Shown: in pieces, positions 25,922 to 37,209 of the stretch
Layout of the letters: the number at the start of each line of letters is the position of its first letter
Position numbering within the stretch: position 1 is the first letter of the stretch
DNA from: CAVSMC01 sp963798655
Lineage (GTDB): Bacteria > Pseudomonadota > Gammaproteobacteria > Burkholderiales > Casimicrobiaceae
Reading direction: 5' to 3'
NCBI GenBank assembly: GCA_963798655.1
Contig: CAWCUH010000007.1
Location: 124,001-188,000 of the forward strand
DNA length: 64,000 bases
Made by a program: the position numbers and the translations under genes
The notes under the pieces: model-generated
Told to the model about the DNA's origin: nothing
The model's input: the letters and a program-made list of their open reading frames with translations, nothing else
Database searches by the model: none

Positions 25922-27790
25922 ATGACGCAGCGCATCGAGGACTACGCGCTGATCGGCAATTCGCGCACCGCCGCGCTCGTCGGGCGCAACGGCTCGATCG
26001 ACTGGATGTGCGTGCCGCGCTTCGATTCGCCGTCGGTGTTTGCGGCACTGCTCGGCACGGCCGACAACGGTCGCTGGTTCATCGCTCCCAAAGGTCGCTC
26101 GAAAATCGCGCGTCGCTATCGCGGCGACACGACGGTGCTCGAGACCGAGTTCACGACGAGCGACGGCGTCGTGCGCCTCGTGGACTGCATGCCGCTGTGG
26201 CCGGATCGCACCGACGTCGTGCGCGTCGTCGAGGGCGTGCGCGGGCGCGTACCGATGCGCATGCAGCTCGTGATCCGCTTCGGCTACGGCAGCGCGATTC
26301 CGTGGGTGCGCCGCTCCGACGGGGCGCTGCTCGCGACTTCCGGCCCGCATTCGCTCGAATTGCGAACCCCGATCGAGACGCGCGGCAAAGGGTTCACGAC
26401 AGTCGCCGAGTTCGTCGTCGCGCGGGGCGAGCGCGTGCCGTTCGTGCTCACGCACTTCCGCTCGCACGAGCCACGGCCGCTGCCGATCGACGCCGACGCG
26501 GCGATCGAGTCGACCACGCGCGAGTGGTCGGCATGGTGCTCGAACTGCACGTACGAAGGTCCATGGCGCGAGGCGGTGATGCGCTCGCTCGTCACGCTGA
26601 AGGCGCTCACGTACGTGCCGACCGGAGGGCTCGTCGCAGCGGCGACGACGTCGCTGCCCGAGTGGATCGGCGGCGTGCGCAACTGGGACTATCGCTTCTG
26701 CTGGGTGCGCGACGCGACGTACACGCTGTATGCGCTGTTGCTCACCGGTTATCGCGACGAGGCGCGCGCGTGGCGCGAGTGGCTGCTGCGCGCGGCCGCC
26801 GGCCGGCCCGACGATCTGCGGGTTCTCTACGGCGTCGCCGGCGAGCGTCTGCTGAACGAGGTCGAGATCGACTGGCTGCCGGGCTATCGCGGTTCGAAGC
26901 CGGTGCGCATCGGCAACGCCGCGTCGAAGCAATGGCAGCTCGACGTGTACGGCGAAGTGATCGACACGCTCTGCGTCGCCCTGCAGGCCGGCCTCGATCC
27001 GTATCCCGATTCATGGGCGTTCCAGCGCGCGCTGCTGAACTTCCTCGAATCGAACTGGGCGAAGCCCGACAATGGCATCTGGGAAGTCCGGGGGCCGCGC
27101 CGCCACTTCACGCATTCGAAGGTGATGGCGTGGGTGGCCGCCGACCGCGCCATCCGCACCGCCGAGCGGCTGCAGCTCGACGCGCCGCTCGAGCGCTGGC
27201 GAGCGATGCGTGACGACATCCACGCGACGGTGTGCCGCCGCGGCTACGACGCGTCGCGCAACACGTTCGTCCAGCATTTCGGCTCGAAGGAGGTCGACGC
27301 GAGCCTGCTGCAGATTCCGATCGTCGGCTTCCTGCCGCCCGAAGATCCGCGCGTGCTCGGCACGATCGAGGCCGTCGAGCGCGACCTTTGCACCGGCGGT
27401 TTCGTGCGGCGCTACCGGACGAAACCGAAAGTCGAGGGGCTGCCGCCTCACGAAGGATGCTTCCTGCCGTGCTCGTTCTGGCTCGCCGACGCGCTCGCGC
27501 TCTGCGGCGCGCAGGACAAGGCCGAGCGGCTGTTCACGCGGCTGCTCGCGTTGCGCAACGACGTCGGCCTGCTGTCGGAGGAATACGATCCGCGTGCGCG
27601 GCGGCTGCTCGGAAATTTCCCGCAAGCGCTGTCGCACGTCGCACTGATCAACACGGCGCGCAATCTCGCGAAGCCCGGCGGCCCCTCCGAGCATCGAAGC
27701 GCGCGCACGGCGGAGCCGCCGCCCGAAGGCGAGTCCGGCGCGTCACAGCGCACTGCAAAGCGCGCAGCGAGGCGCAGCTCGAAACCGTGA
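25922..27790 (+). CDS. Glycoside hydrolase family 15 protein (glucoamylase/trehalase type)
   Basis: This cytosolic GH15 enzyme has 622 residues. It begins RIEDYALIGNSRTAALVGR and GSIDWMCVPRFDSPSVFAAL, the standard N-terminal beta-sandwich of bacterial GH15 proteins. The (alpha/alpha)6 domain follows, with GGVRNWDYRFCWVRDATYTL and, towards the C-terminus, CSFWLADALALCG and LLSEEYDPRARRLLGNFPQA, where the second catalytic glutamate (EEYD) sits. Bacterial members cleave trehalose or alpha-glucans; which one is not decidable. It is probably co-transcribed with zwf, so glucose released could feed hexose oxidation. Confidence 0.9.
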   Translation: MTQRIEDYALIGNSRTAALVGRNGSIDWMCVPRFDSPSVFAALLGTADNGRWFIAPKGRSKIARRYRGDTTVLETEFTTSDGVVRLVDCMPLWPDRTDVVRVVEGVRGRVPMRMQLVIRFGYGSAIPWVRRSDGALLATSGPHSLELRTPIETRGKGFTTVAEFVVARGERVPFVLTHFRSHEPRPLPIDADAAIESTTREWSAWCSNCTYEGPWREAVMRSLVTLKALTYVPTGGLVAAATTSLPEWIGGVRNWDYRFCWVRDATYTLYALLLTGYRDEARAWREWLLRAAAGRPDDLRVLYGVAGERLLNEVEIDWLPGYRGSKPVRIGNAASKQWQLDVYGEVIDTLCVALQAGLDPYPDSWAFQRALLNFLESNWAKPDNGIWEVRGPRRHFTHSKVMAWVAADRAIRTAERLQLDAPLERWRAMRDDIHATVCRRGYDASRNTFVQHFGSKEVDASLLQIPIVGFLPPEDPRVLGTIEAVERDLCTGGFVRRYRTKPKVEGLPPHEGCFLPCSFWLADALALCGAQDKAERLFTRLLALRNDVGLLSEEYDPRARRLLGNFPQALSHVALINTARNLAKPGGPSEHRSARTAEPPPEGESGASQRTAKRAARRSSKP

Positions 27791-27840
27791 CGCTCACCGG
27801 GCGTGCGGCACGGGTGGACAGCGACGATCGGTTTGCGTCG

Positions 27841-28409
27841 TCAGCGCGGCCGCGACGGCGCGCGCCGTGCCGGCGTCATCCGAGCGAGCGCGACGGCCGG
27901 CGGTGTGCGCGCGCTGCGCACATAGCGCACGTCCGCCTCGCCCTCCTCGTTGCCGCCGCCGTCGCCGAACTCGACGGCGACGAACCCGTTGCGCTCGTAG
28001 AAGCGGCGCGCGCCGGCGTTGCGCGCGAACGTCCACAGCTCGAGGCGCGGCGACTCGGAAAGCACGCGCTCGAGCAGCTGCTGTCCGATGCCGTTGCCGC
28101 TGCAGCCGGGCGCGACATAGAGATGCATCAGCCATGCATCCTTGCGCGCCGCGAAGCCGACGATGCGCCCGTCACGCTCGGCGACCCACACCGATTGGGT
28201 CGCGAGCACCACTTCGCGCACGAACGCGGCCGCCTCGTCGGCGGAGTGCGCCTCGCGCAGTCCGGGCAGCGCCGCGTCGCGCGCTTCGCGCATCACGTCG
28301 CGGATGCGCACCGCCTCGTCGTCGCGCTTTGCAGGATCGGGACGGCGAATGACCAGGAAGCGAGGGTCAGAGTGCAGTTCGCTCGAGGCGGCCTGGTCTT
28401 CGCGGCGCT

Positions 28410-28413
<4 letters not shown>
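27841..28413 (-). CDS. GNAT-family N-acetyltransferase
   Basis: An acetyl-CoA-dependent acyltransferase of unknown substrate. The GNAT core is clear: VWVAERDGRIVGFAAR (strands 2-4), LYVAPGCSGNGIGQQLLER (acetyl-CoA loop, motif A) and ARNAGARRFYERNGFVAV (motif B). The ATG at 28413 lies inside family A repeat copy A3 and overlaps the uvrA stop as ATGA. The first 20 or so residues (MKRREDQAASSELHSDPRF) are encoded by the repeat, so the functional start may lie further in, near residue 40. About 190 residues from the ATG. Confidence 0.8.

Positions 28414-28434
<21 letters not shown>
28362..28434. repeat. Family A inverted repeat pair, copy A3, across the uvrA/GNAT junction
   Basis: Arms GAGGGTCAGAGTGCAGTT (28362-28379) and its reverse complement (28417-28434) enclose 37 bases. 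The right arm encodes the last residues of UvrA (TRVRVQF), and the left arm lies in the 5' part of the GNAT frame. The stop and start codons of the two genes overlap within the spacer. Confidence 0.92.
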
Positions 28435-31304
<2,870 letters not shown>

Positions 31305-31467
31305 GCAGTTCCGAAAGTATCGTCGGCCCGATGCGTTTTCAATGATGTCGATACGACGTCGAGCCTAGGTCGATCGCCGCATCGGAAAAGCGCGAGGCAA
31401 CCTGCTACTATACCGCCATTCCGCAGTCGTTTCGAAGCACCACCTTTCCCGCAATTCGATAACGCCG

Positions 31468-32730
31468 ATGCGCGATCGCGCCGAGCCCGCAGCTTCCGCC
31501 GCCGCGAACGGCGGCGCGCGCCCCGAGCGCGTGCGGATGACGCCGGTCGAGCAGCGCGCGACGATCGGCCTCGCCGGCATATTCGGGCTGCGCATGCTCG
31601 GCATGTTCATCGTGCTGCCGGTGCTTGCGCTGTACGCCGAGTCCCTTCCCGGCGGCCGCAATCACTCGCTGGTCGGCCTCGCGCTCGGCGCGTATGGCCT
31701 CACCCAGGCGGTGCTGCAGATTCCGTTCGGATGGGCGTCGGATCGCTGGGGCCGCAAGCCGGTGATCGTCGGCGGCCTCGTGATCTTCGCGCTCGGCAGC
31801 TTCGTCGCCGCGTGGGCGCCGACGATCGCGTGGACGATCGTCGGTCGCACGATCCAGGGCGCGGGCGCGATCTCCGCCGCGGTGATCGCGCTCACCGCCG
31901 ATCTCACGCGCGACGAGGTTCGCACGCGCGCGATGGCGGCGATCGGCATGACGATCGGTGCGACGTTCGCGCTGTCGCTGGTCGCCGGTCCCGCGCTCAC
32001 CGCGGTGATCGGCGTGCCGGGCATTTTCGTGATGACGGGAATCCTCGCGCTCGGCGCGATCGGCCTGCTGCTGAAGGCCGTGCCGCAATCGGAGTTCGCC
32101 GCCCGCCCGTTCGACACGCCGGGCCAGTGGCGTCGCGTGCTGTCCGACGGCCAGCTGCTGCGATTGAACTATGGCATCTTCGCGCTGCACGCATCGCTGA
32201 TGTCACTGTTCCTGCAGGTTCCGTTCATGCTTCGCGACGAGGGCATCGAGACCGGCCGTCACTGGGTCGTGTACCTGCCGGTGCTCGTCGTGTCGATCGC
32301 GCTGATGGCGCCCGCGATGATGCAGGCCGATCGTCCGCGGCGAAGCAAGCCGATCTTCATCGGCGGCATCGCCGTGCTCTTCGTCGGGCAGGCGATCCTC
32401 GCTGCGGCACACGGATCGCTCGCATGGGCGATCGCGGGGCTCGTCGTGTTCTTCACCGGGTTCAACCTGCTCGAGGCGAAGCTGCCGTCGCTCATCTCGA
32501 AGTTCGCTCCGGCCGATGCGAAAGGCACGGCGGTCGGCGTCTATTCGAGCGTGCAGTTCTTCGGCACGTTCGCCGGTGCGTCGATCGGCGGCTGGCTGTC
32601 GCAGCATTACGGTCCGCCGGCGGTGTTCGCATTCTGTCTCGTGCTGACGGCGGCGTGGATCGTCGTGAGCGCTTCGATGGCGGCGGTGCCCGCGTACAAT
32701 CGCGGCAACTATTCGATGGGAGAAACGTAA
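31468..32730 (+). CDS. Major facilitator superfamily transporter (YajR-like)
   Basis: This inner-membrane transporter has 420 residues and 12 helices after a 25-residue cytoplasmic N-terminus. The MFS loop 2-3 signature reads GWASDRWGRKPVIVGGLVIF. The membrane stretch GIFGLRMLGMFIVLPVLALY is characteristic of the family that sits between uvrA and ssb in betaproteobacteria. Substrate unknown; export is assumed from family resemblance. Its stop codon directly abuts the ssb start. Confidence 0.9.
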   Translation: MRDRAEPAASAAANGGARPERVRMTPVEQRATIGLAGIFGLRMLGMFIVLPVLALYAESLPGGRNHSLVGLALGAYGLTQAVLQIPFGWASDRWGRKPVIVGGLVIFALGSFVAAWAPTIAWTIVGRTIQGAGAISAAVIALTADLTRDEVRTRAMAAIGMTIGATFALSLVAGPALTAVIGVPGIFVMTGILALGAIGLLLKAVPQSEFAARPFDTPGQWRRVLSDGQLLRLNYGIFALHASLMSLFLQVPFMLRDEGIETGRHWVVYLPVLVVSIALMAPAMMQADRPRRSKPIFIGGIAVLFVGQAILAAAHGSLAWAIAGLVVFFTGFNLLEAKLPSLISKFAPADAKGTAVGVYSSVQFFGTFAGASIGGWLSQHYGPPAVFAFCLVLTAAWIVVSASMAAVPAYNRGNYSMGET

Positions 32731-33228
32731 ATGGCATCGGTCAACAAGGTGATCCTCGTCGGCAACCTCGGCCGCGACCCCGAAACGCGCTACTCGACCA
32801 CCGGCGCGGCGATCACGAACATCACCGTCGCGACATCGCGGCAATGGAAGGACAAGACGAGCGGCGAGAAGCGCGAGGAGACCGAATGGCATCGCGTCGT
32901 GTTCTACGACCGGCTCGCCGAGATCGCCGGCGAATACCTGAAGAAAGGCCGTCCCGTCTACGTCGAAGGACGGCTGAAGACGCGCAAATGGCAGGACAAG
33001 GAAGGGCAGGACCGCTACACGACCGAGATCGTCGCCGAGGAGATGCAATTGCTCGGCAGCCGTGAAGGCTCCGGCGGCGGCGACGTCGAGTTCGCGAGCG
33101 GCGGCGGCAGCGCGCGCGGGTCGAGCGGCGCAGCGCGCGGCAGCGGCGCAAGCGCAGCGGCGGCGCCGGCGGCCGCCGGCGGGGCGAAGAAGAACGTCGA
33201 CGACTTCGACGACGACATTCCGTTCTGA
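32731..33228 (+). CDS. ssb: Single-stranded DNA-binding protein
   Basis: Coats single-stranded DNA in replication, repair and recombination. 165 residues: an OB fold (MASVNKVILVGNLGRDPETR, TSRQWKDKTSGEKREETEWH, RPVYVEGRLKTRKWQDKEGQ), a Gly/Ala/Ser-rich flexible linker from about 112, and the acidic tip DDDIPF that recruits partner proteins. The ATG follows the MFS stop without a gap, and the pair is probably one transcript. Confidence 0.97.
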   Translation: MASVNKVILVGNLGRDPETRYSTTGAAITNITVATSRQWKDKTSGEKREETEWHRVVFYDRLAEIAGEYLKKGRPVYVEGRLKTRKWQDKEGQDRYTTEIVAEEMQLLGSREGSGGGDVEFASGGGSARGSSGAARGSGASAAAAPAAAGGAKKNVDDFDDDIPF

Positions 33229-33322
33229 CGAGATTTATCCCCAGGGCGCCGCGACGAACGCCGCGTTGCGCCGGAGCGGCGAGACGGCGTGATCGGCGAC
33301 GCGCTGGGGCGCAGCCGTTGCG

Positions 33323-33772
33323 CTACTTCTTCAGCCGCATTTCCATCCCCGACAAGTCGAGCGAAAGTTCGAGGCCGACCTGCCGCCCCTTGACCTTGAG
33401 CTGCACGCCTTTCGAGTTCTTGAGATCGGCGATCTTCTCGCCGCCTGCAACGGCGTAGCCCGCTCCGGTCGCCGTGTACGTGCCCTCGATGTCCTCGGGC
33501 CGCTTCAGGTTGAACACATCGCCGATGAGCTCGGCCTTCGACACGCCGATCGTTGCGCCGAGGCTCACTCCGCCAAGCGTCAGCGGATACGACTTGCCCT
33601 TGAAGCGCAGCGTGCCGGTGCCGCCGCTGCCGCCGACGATGAAGCCGGCCTTGATGATCTCCAGCGTCACCGTGGCGTCGGCGGCACTCGCCGCCGCCGG
33701 CATCCACGCGGTTAGAACGACGGCTGACGCCGCCATCGCGATCATCGTCGTGCGTATCGTTGCTCGTTGCAC
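33323..33772 (-). CDS. Exported protein of unknown function
   Basis: A 149-residue product starting at GTG 33772, chosen for the perfect AGGAGG four bases upstream. Signal peptide to about residue 30 (AMAASAVVLTAWMPAAASA). The mature part is predicted mostly beta (VTLEIIKAGFIVGGSGGTGT, GGVSLGATIGVSKAELIGDV, YTATGAGYAVAGGEK), glycine-rich at first. I do not recognise the family. The first 31 bases overlap the mnmA 3' end, so translation may be coupled. Confidence 0.65.
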   Translation of the reverse strand: MQRATIRTTMIAMAASAVVLTAWMPAAASAADATVTLEIIKAGFIVGGSGGTGTLRFKGKSYPLTLGGVSLGATIGVSKAELIGDVFNLKRPEDIEGTYTATGAGYAVAGGEKIADLKNSKGVQLKVKGRQVGLELSLDLSGMEMRLKK

Positions 33773-34917
33773 GTTGCCTCCTGTCGTTGAACCGGCGATT
33801 CGGCGATTTCGGCGGCATGCTGCTGCTCATGCGCCGGCGGGTCGTGCTCGATGACGCCGCCGCCGAGACAGGCCTCGCCGTCGTAGAGCACCAGGTACTG
33901 GCCGGGGGTCGGCGCCCACTGCGGTACTGCGAACGTCGCGCGGAGCGCGCCGTCCGGCGACAGCCCGATGCTGCAGCGAGCATCGGCCATTCGGTAACGC
34001 GTCTTCGCGCCGAGCGTCGCCAACGCGGACGGCGAAGGCGGGGCGCCGGCGATCCAGTGCATCGACGACACGTGAACCGTACGTCGATAGAGCGCCGGAT
34101 GGTCGCGACCCTGCACGACGACGAGCGCGTTGCGATCGAAGTCCTTCGCCGCGACAAACCACGGAAGCCCTTCGCCGCCCTTGCGTCCGCCGACGCCGAG
34201 GCCTTGCCGCTGGCCGATCGTGTAGTACGCGAGGCCGTCGTGGCGGCCGATCGTATCGCCGTCGCGGTTGACGATCGGGCCCGGCGTGCGCGCGAGATAG
34301 CGTGCGAGGAAGTCGCGGAACGGACGCTCGCCGATGAAGCAGATGCCCGTCGAGTCCTTCTTCGCCCACGTCGGGATGCCGTGAGCCTTCGCGAGCGCAC
34401 GCACGCTTCGCTTGGTGATCTCGCCGAGCGGAAACATCGCCGGCGCAAGCTGCTGCTGCGTGAGCTGGTGGAGGAAGTACGACTGGTCCTTCGTCGCGTC
34501 CAGCGCCTTCAGGAGTTCGACGCGGCCGCCGGCATGGCGCACGCGCGCGTAATGTCCGGTCGCGATGCGATCGGCGCCCAGTGCGAGCGCGCGGTCGAGG
34601 AACGCGCGGAACTTGATCTCGCTGTTGCACAGCACGTCGGGATTCGGCGTGCGTCCGGCGCGGTACTCGCTCAGGAAATGCGCGAACACGCGCTCACGAT
34701 AGTCGGCGGCGAAGTTCACCGCCTCGAGGTCGATGCCGATCACATCGGCGACGCTCGCGGCATCGACGAGATCCTGCCGCGACGTGCAGTACTCGTCGCT
34801 GTCGTCGTCCTCCCAGTTCTTCATGAACAGGCCGATGACGTCGTGACCTTGCTGCTTCAGCAGCCACGCCGCGACGGCGGAATCGACGCCCCCCGACAGT
34901 CCGACGACGACGCGCAT
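33742..34917 (-). CDS. mnmA: tRNA-specific 2-thiouridylase
   Basis: Inserts sulfur at U34 of tRNAs for Lys, Glu and Gln. 391 residues. PP-loop ATP motif GLSGGVDSAVAAW (from residue 6), MKNWEDDDSDEYC, RTPNPDVLCNSEIKF with the first catalytic cysteine, DQSYFLHQL, and STGICFIGERPF with the second. The C-terminus extends about 20 residues past the family's CLGGGVIE, into the next gene. Downstream of nudJ by two bases, an arrangement also known in Escherichia coli. Confidence 0.96.
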   Translation of the reverse strand: MRVVVGLSGGVDSAVAAWLLKQQGHDVIGLFMKNWEDDDSDEYCTSRQDLVDAASVADVIGIDLEAVNFAADYRERVFAHFLSEYRAGRTPNPDVLCNSEIKFRAFLDRALALGADRIATGHYARVRHAGGRVELLKALDATKDQSYFLHQLTQQQLAPAMFPLGEITKRSVRALAKAHGIPTWAKKDSTGICFIGERPFRDFLARYLARTPGPIVNRDGDTIGRHDGLAYYTIGQRQGLGVGGRKGGEGLPWFVAAKDFDRNALVVVQGRDHPALYRRTVHVSSMHWIAGAPPSPSALATLGAKTRYRMADARCSIGLSPDGALRATFAVPQWAPTPGQYLVLYDGEACLGGGVIEHDPPAHEQQHAAEIAESPVQRQEATCNEQRYARR

Positions 34918-34919
34918 CG

Positions 34920-35375
34920 CTAGCCCATCTCGGTGATGAGATCGACGGGCAGGCGCCGCCCGGCGCGATGATCGTCGATGCAACGGAGCACGAGCGGGCT
35001 GCGATGCGTAGCGCGCCGATCGAGCACGTCGGCGTACGTGAGCCACAGCGCGCGCACGATGCCGTCGTCGAGCGAGCGCGACGCGTCGTGCGCGAGCGCG
35101 GTGGCGCTGAACGCGAAGCGCACGAACGTCGCGCCATCGTCGGCCTGCCATCGATAGACGCCGACGAGCGCCGCCGGCTGCACGGTCCAGCCGGTCTCCT
35201 CGAGCGTTTCGCGCGCCGCGGCGGCGGGGAGCGACTCGGCGGCTTCGAGGTGACCCGCAGGCTGGTTGATCCGCAAGCCCGCCTTCGTGTGCTCTTCGAC
35301 GAACAGGTAGCGGCCGTCGCGCTCGACGATCGTTGCGACGGTGACCGCGGGACGCGGGATCTCGATCTCACGCAT
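34920..35375 (-). CDS. nudJ: NUDIX phosphatase, NudJ-like
   Basis: Hydrolyses nucleoside di-/triphosphates and related pyrophosphates. 151 residues from the ATG at 35375 (MREIEIPRPAVTVATIVERD). The Nudix box is complete: GHLEAAESLPAAAARETLEE then TGW, fitting G-x5-E-x7-RE-x2-EE. An upstream start at 35411 is possible but would add 12 unrelated residues. It sits directly before mnmA, as in other Proteobacteria. Confidence 0.9.
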   Translation of the reverse strand: MREIEIPRPAVTVATIVERDGRYLFVEEHTKAGLRINQPAGHLEAAESLPAAAARETLEETGWTVQPAALVGVYRWQADDGATFVRFAFSATALAHDASRSLDDGIVRALWLTYADVLDRRATHRSPLVLRCIDDHRAGRRLPVDLITEMG

Positions 35376-35410
35376 GGTAACGATTGTGCGCGGCGCGCAC
35401 GTCAAAAACA

Positions 35411-35436
35411 AAAAAGGCAGGAGCGACGCCCCTGCC
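35411..35436 (-). terminator. Intrinsic terminator of the lysine-rich protein gene
   Basis: On the minus strand GGCAGGGGC-GTC-GCTCCTGCC forms a nine-pair stem (one G-U) followed directly by a T-run. It sits about 30 bases after the stop of the minus-strand gene at 35469. Confidence 0.85.
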
Positions 35437-35468
35437 CTTTGCCGATTCGGGAATTGCGGGTCGGACGC

Positions 35469-35897
35469 TTACTGCGACGCGCCCTTCTTCGTGACATCCC
35501 CGGTCGTCTTCGCCCGTTCGGCCTTGGTCTCCTGATCCTTCAGCTTCGGCTGGGACTTCGACGCGGCGGTCGTCTTCTTCGCCATGGCGGCGCTCGCGGC
35601 GCCGGTGGTTTCCGCTGCCGCGCCCGTCGTCGTCGAGTTGACCGTCTTCGCCTTTTCGCTCTTCGACAACTTCGACGTCTTTTTCGACGCTTCGGTGTTC
35701 TTCTTGCCTTCGGCGGCGGTTTGCGCGCCCGATTGCTGCTCGGGCGAGGCGGTCGCGCCCTTCACGAGCTCCTGCTTCGACTTGTTCTTCTCGGCCTTTT
35801 CCATCTTCGCCTTGTCGGACGTCATAGGCGCGGTCGATTGCGCGGCGGCCGTAACGGCGAACGCTCCCGCAATCAAAGCAACGATCAATCTCTTCAT
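35469..35897 (-). CDS. Small lysine-rich exported protein 1
   Basis: 142 residues: signal peptide MKRLIVALIAGAFAVTAAAQ, then a low-complexity chain dominated by Lys, Ala, Ser, Thr and Glu (DKAKMEKAEKNKSKQELVKG, KKTSKLSKSEKAKTV, AMAKKTTAASKSQPKLKDQE). It has no cysteines and is probably disordered in the periplasm. Similar in design to the neighbouring gene at 36030. Role unknown; a binder of polyanions is conceivable. The terminator lies downstream. Confidence 0.7.
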   Translation of the reverse strand: MKRLIVALIAGAFAVTAAAQSTAPMTSDKAKMEKAEKNKSKQELVKGATASPEQQSGAQTAAEGKKNTEASKKTSKLSKSEKAKTVNSTTTGAAAETTGAASAAMAKKTTAASKSQPKLKDQETKAERAKTTGDVTKKGASQ

Positions 35898-36029
35898 TTT
35901 CGTCCTCGGTGGTTGGTTTACGGGTGTTCCGGCGCTGCCAGGCAATGGCCTGATGGGGCGTTAAAACCCGTCAATTCTAGGGAATTCCGGGGCAACGGGC
36001 AAACGCATCGCGCGCAGCCCCTTGCCGCG

Positions 36030-36323
36030 CTACTTCTTGGGCGCAGCCGACATGCCGCCCGTCGCGGCCGGCGTCGCAGAGCTTCCGGCCGCCGCCGACG
36101 TGTCCGCCGGCTTCTTCGTCGACGACTTCTTCGACTTCTTGGTCTTCTTGGTCTTCTTGGTCGACTTCTTCATCGAATCGGTTTTCGGCGCTTCGGATGC
36201 CTTCGGCGTCGCGGTGACCGACGGCGCGGGAGCGGGCGAAGGCGTGGGCGCGGGCGCTGGCGTTTGCGCGTAGACGCCGGCCGCAAACGCACCGGCCAGG
36301 ACGGCCATCAGCAGCTTGCTCAT
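36030..36323 (-). CDS. Small lysine-rich exported protein 2
   Basis: 97 residues: signal peptide MSKLLMAVLAGAFAAGVYAQ, a Pro-Ala segment (TPAPAPTPSPAPAPS), then a dense lysine cluster (SMKKSTKKTKKTKKSKKSST) and an Ala/Gly/Ser tail. The basic block recalls histone H1-like or AlgP-like repeats, but here it follows an export signal. It looks like a paralogue of the gene at 35469 by signal peptide and composition. Function unknown. Confidence 0.7.
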   Translation of the reverse strand: MSKLLMAVLAGAFAAGVYAQTPAPAPTPSPAPAPSVTATPKASEAPKTDSMKKSTKKTKKTKKSKKSSTKKPADTSAAAGSSATPAATGGMSAAPKK

Positions 36324-36516
36324 GGTTTTGGTTCCCCTTGGAGTGATTGGAAGGATGACGACACTTGCGGGTGTCGCGCCATAAACGGTCCCCTTCCGCT
36401 GCCGGTTGACAACGGGAAATTTCCGCTGCCGCCATTTCTTGTGAAATGCGAGCGGGATGCGGTTTGTCGCCAGACTTCGCCATCTTTGCGCCACTTTTCG
36501 TCGGCGGACGAACCGT

Positions 36517-37209
36517 TCACAGCGGGATGCGCCGCTGCAGCCAGTCACGCACGAGCGGCACGGTGATCGGGCGCTTCTGCGCGAGCGACAATCGGTCGAG
36601 CTCGGCCACGCTCGCGAGCAGCGCAGCCATGTCGCGACGACCGTGCACGAGCAGATAGTCGACGACATCCGCAGGCAGCCGAATGCCGCGCCGCCGCGCG
36701 TACGCGGCGAGCGCGGCCGGCTTGTCGGCGTCGGCGAGCGGCCGGACCTCGAAGACGAGTCCCCACGACAGCCGCGTGCGCAGGTCCTCGCGCAGCGGCA
36801 GCAGCGCCGGCGGCGCATCGCCGGCGGCGAGCAGCCGTCCGTCGCGCGCGGCGATCGCGTTGAACAGCGTGAACAGCCGCGCCTGTGCGGCGGCGTCGGC
36901 GGACCCGACATGGTCGATCGCGACGATCGCGTGCTTCGCGATCTGCTCGGGGTCCTGCGCCGATAGCGCGCCCGGATCGGACACGAATGTCGCCGACCGG
37001 CCGGCCGCTTGCCCCCTTGCCACGGTCGCGCGCAGCAGGTGCGTCTTGCCTGTGCCGGCGCCGCCCCACAGCATGACGACGACGTGGCCGAGCTCGCCGT
37101 CGGCGCAGCGCTCGAGCGACGCGATCGCCTCGCCGTTGTCGCCGGCGAGGAAATTGTCGAACGACGGCGGCTCCGGCGGAGCCAGGTCGAACGTGAGCTG
37201 GCGGATCAC
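36517..37209 (-). CDS. hda: DnaA regulatory inactivator Hda
   Basis: This AAA+ protein acts with the sliding clamp to convert DnaA-ATP to DnaA-ADP after initiation. 230 residues. A clamp-binding motif is at the start (QLTFDLAPPEPPSFDNF), Walker A is GGAGTGKTHLL (from 49), Walker B/sensor region HAIVAIDHVG, and the C-terminal lid RRDMAALLASVAELDRLS. The ATG overlaps the stop of the upstream permease gene (ATGA). Confidence 0.93.
   Translation of the reverse strand: MIRQLTFDLAPPEPPSFDNFLAGDNGEAIASLERCADGELGHVVVMLWGGAGTGKTHLLRATVARGQAAGRSATFVSDPGALSAQDPEQIAKHAIVAIDHVGSADAAAQARLFTLFNAIAARDGRLLAAGDAPPALLPLREDLRTRLSWGLVFEVRPLADADKPAALAAYARRRGIRLPADVVDYLLVHGRRDMAALLASVAELDRLSLAQKRPITVPLVRDWLQRRIPL

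Noticed and set aside
31305..31467. LexA box between uvrA and the MFS gene
   Set aside because: No CTG-N10-CAG match with the AT-rich centre was seen; the nearest candidate, CTGCTACTATACC, lacks the second half.
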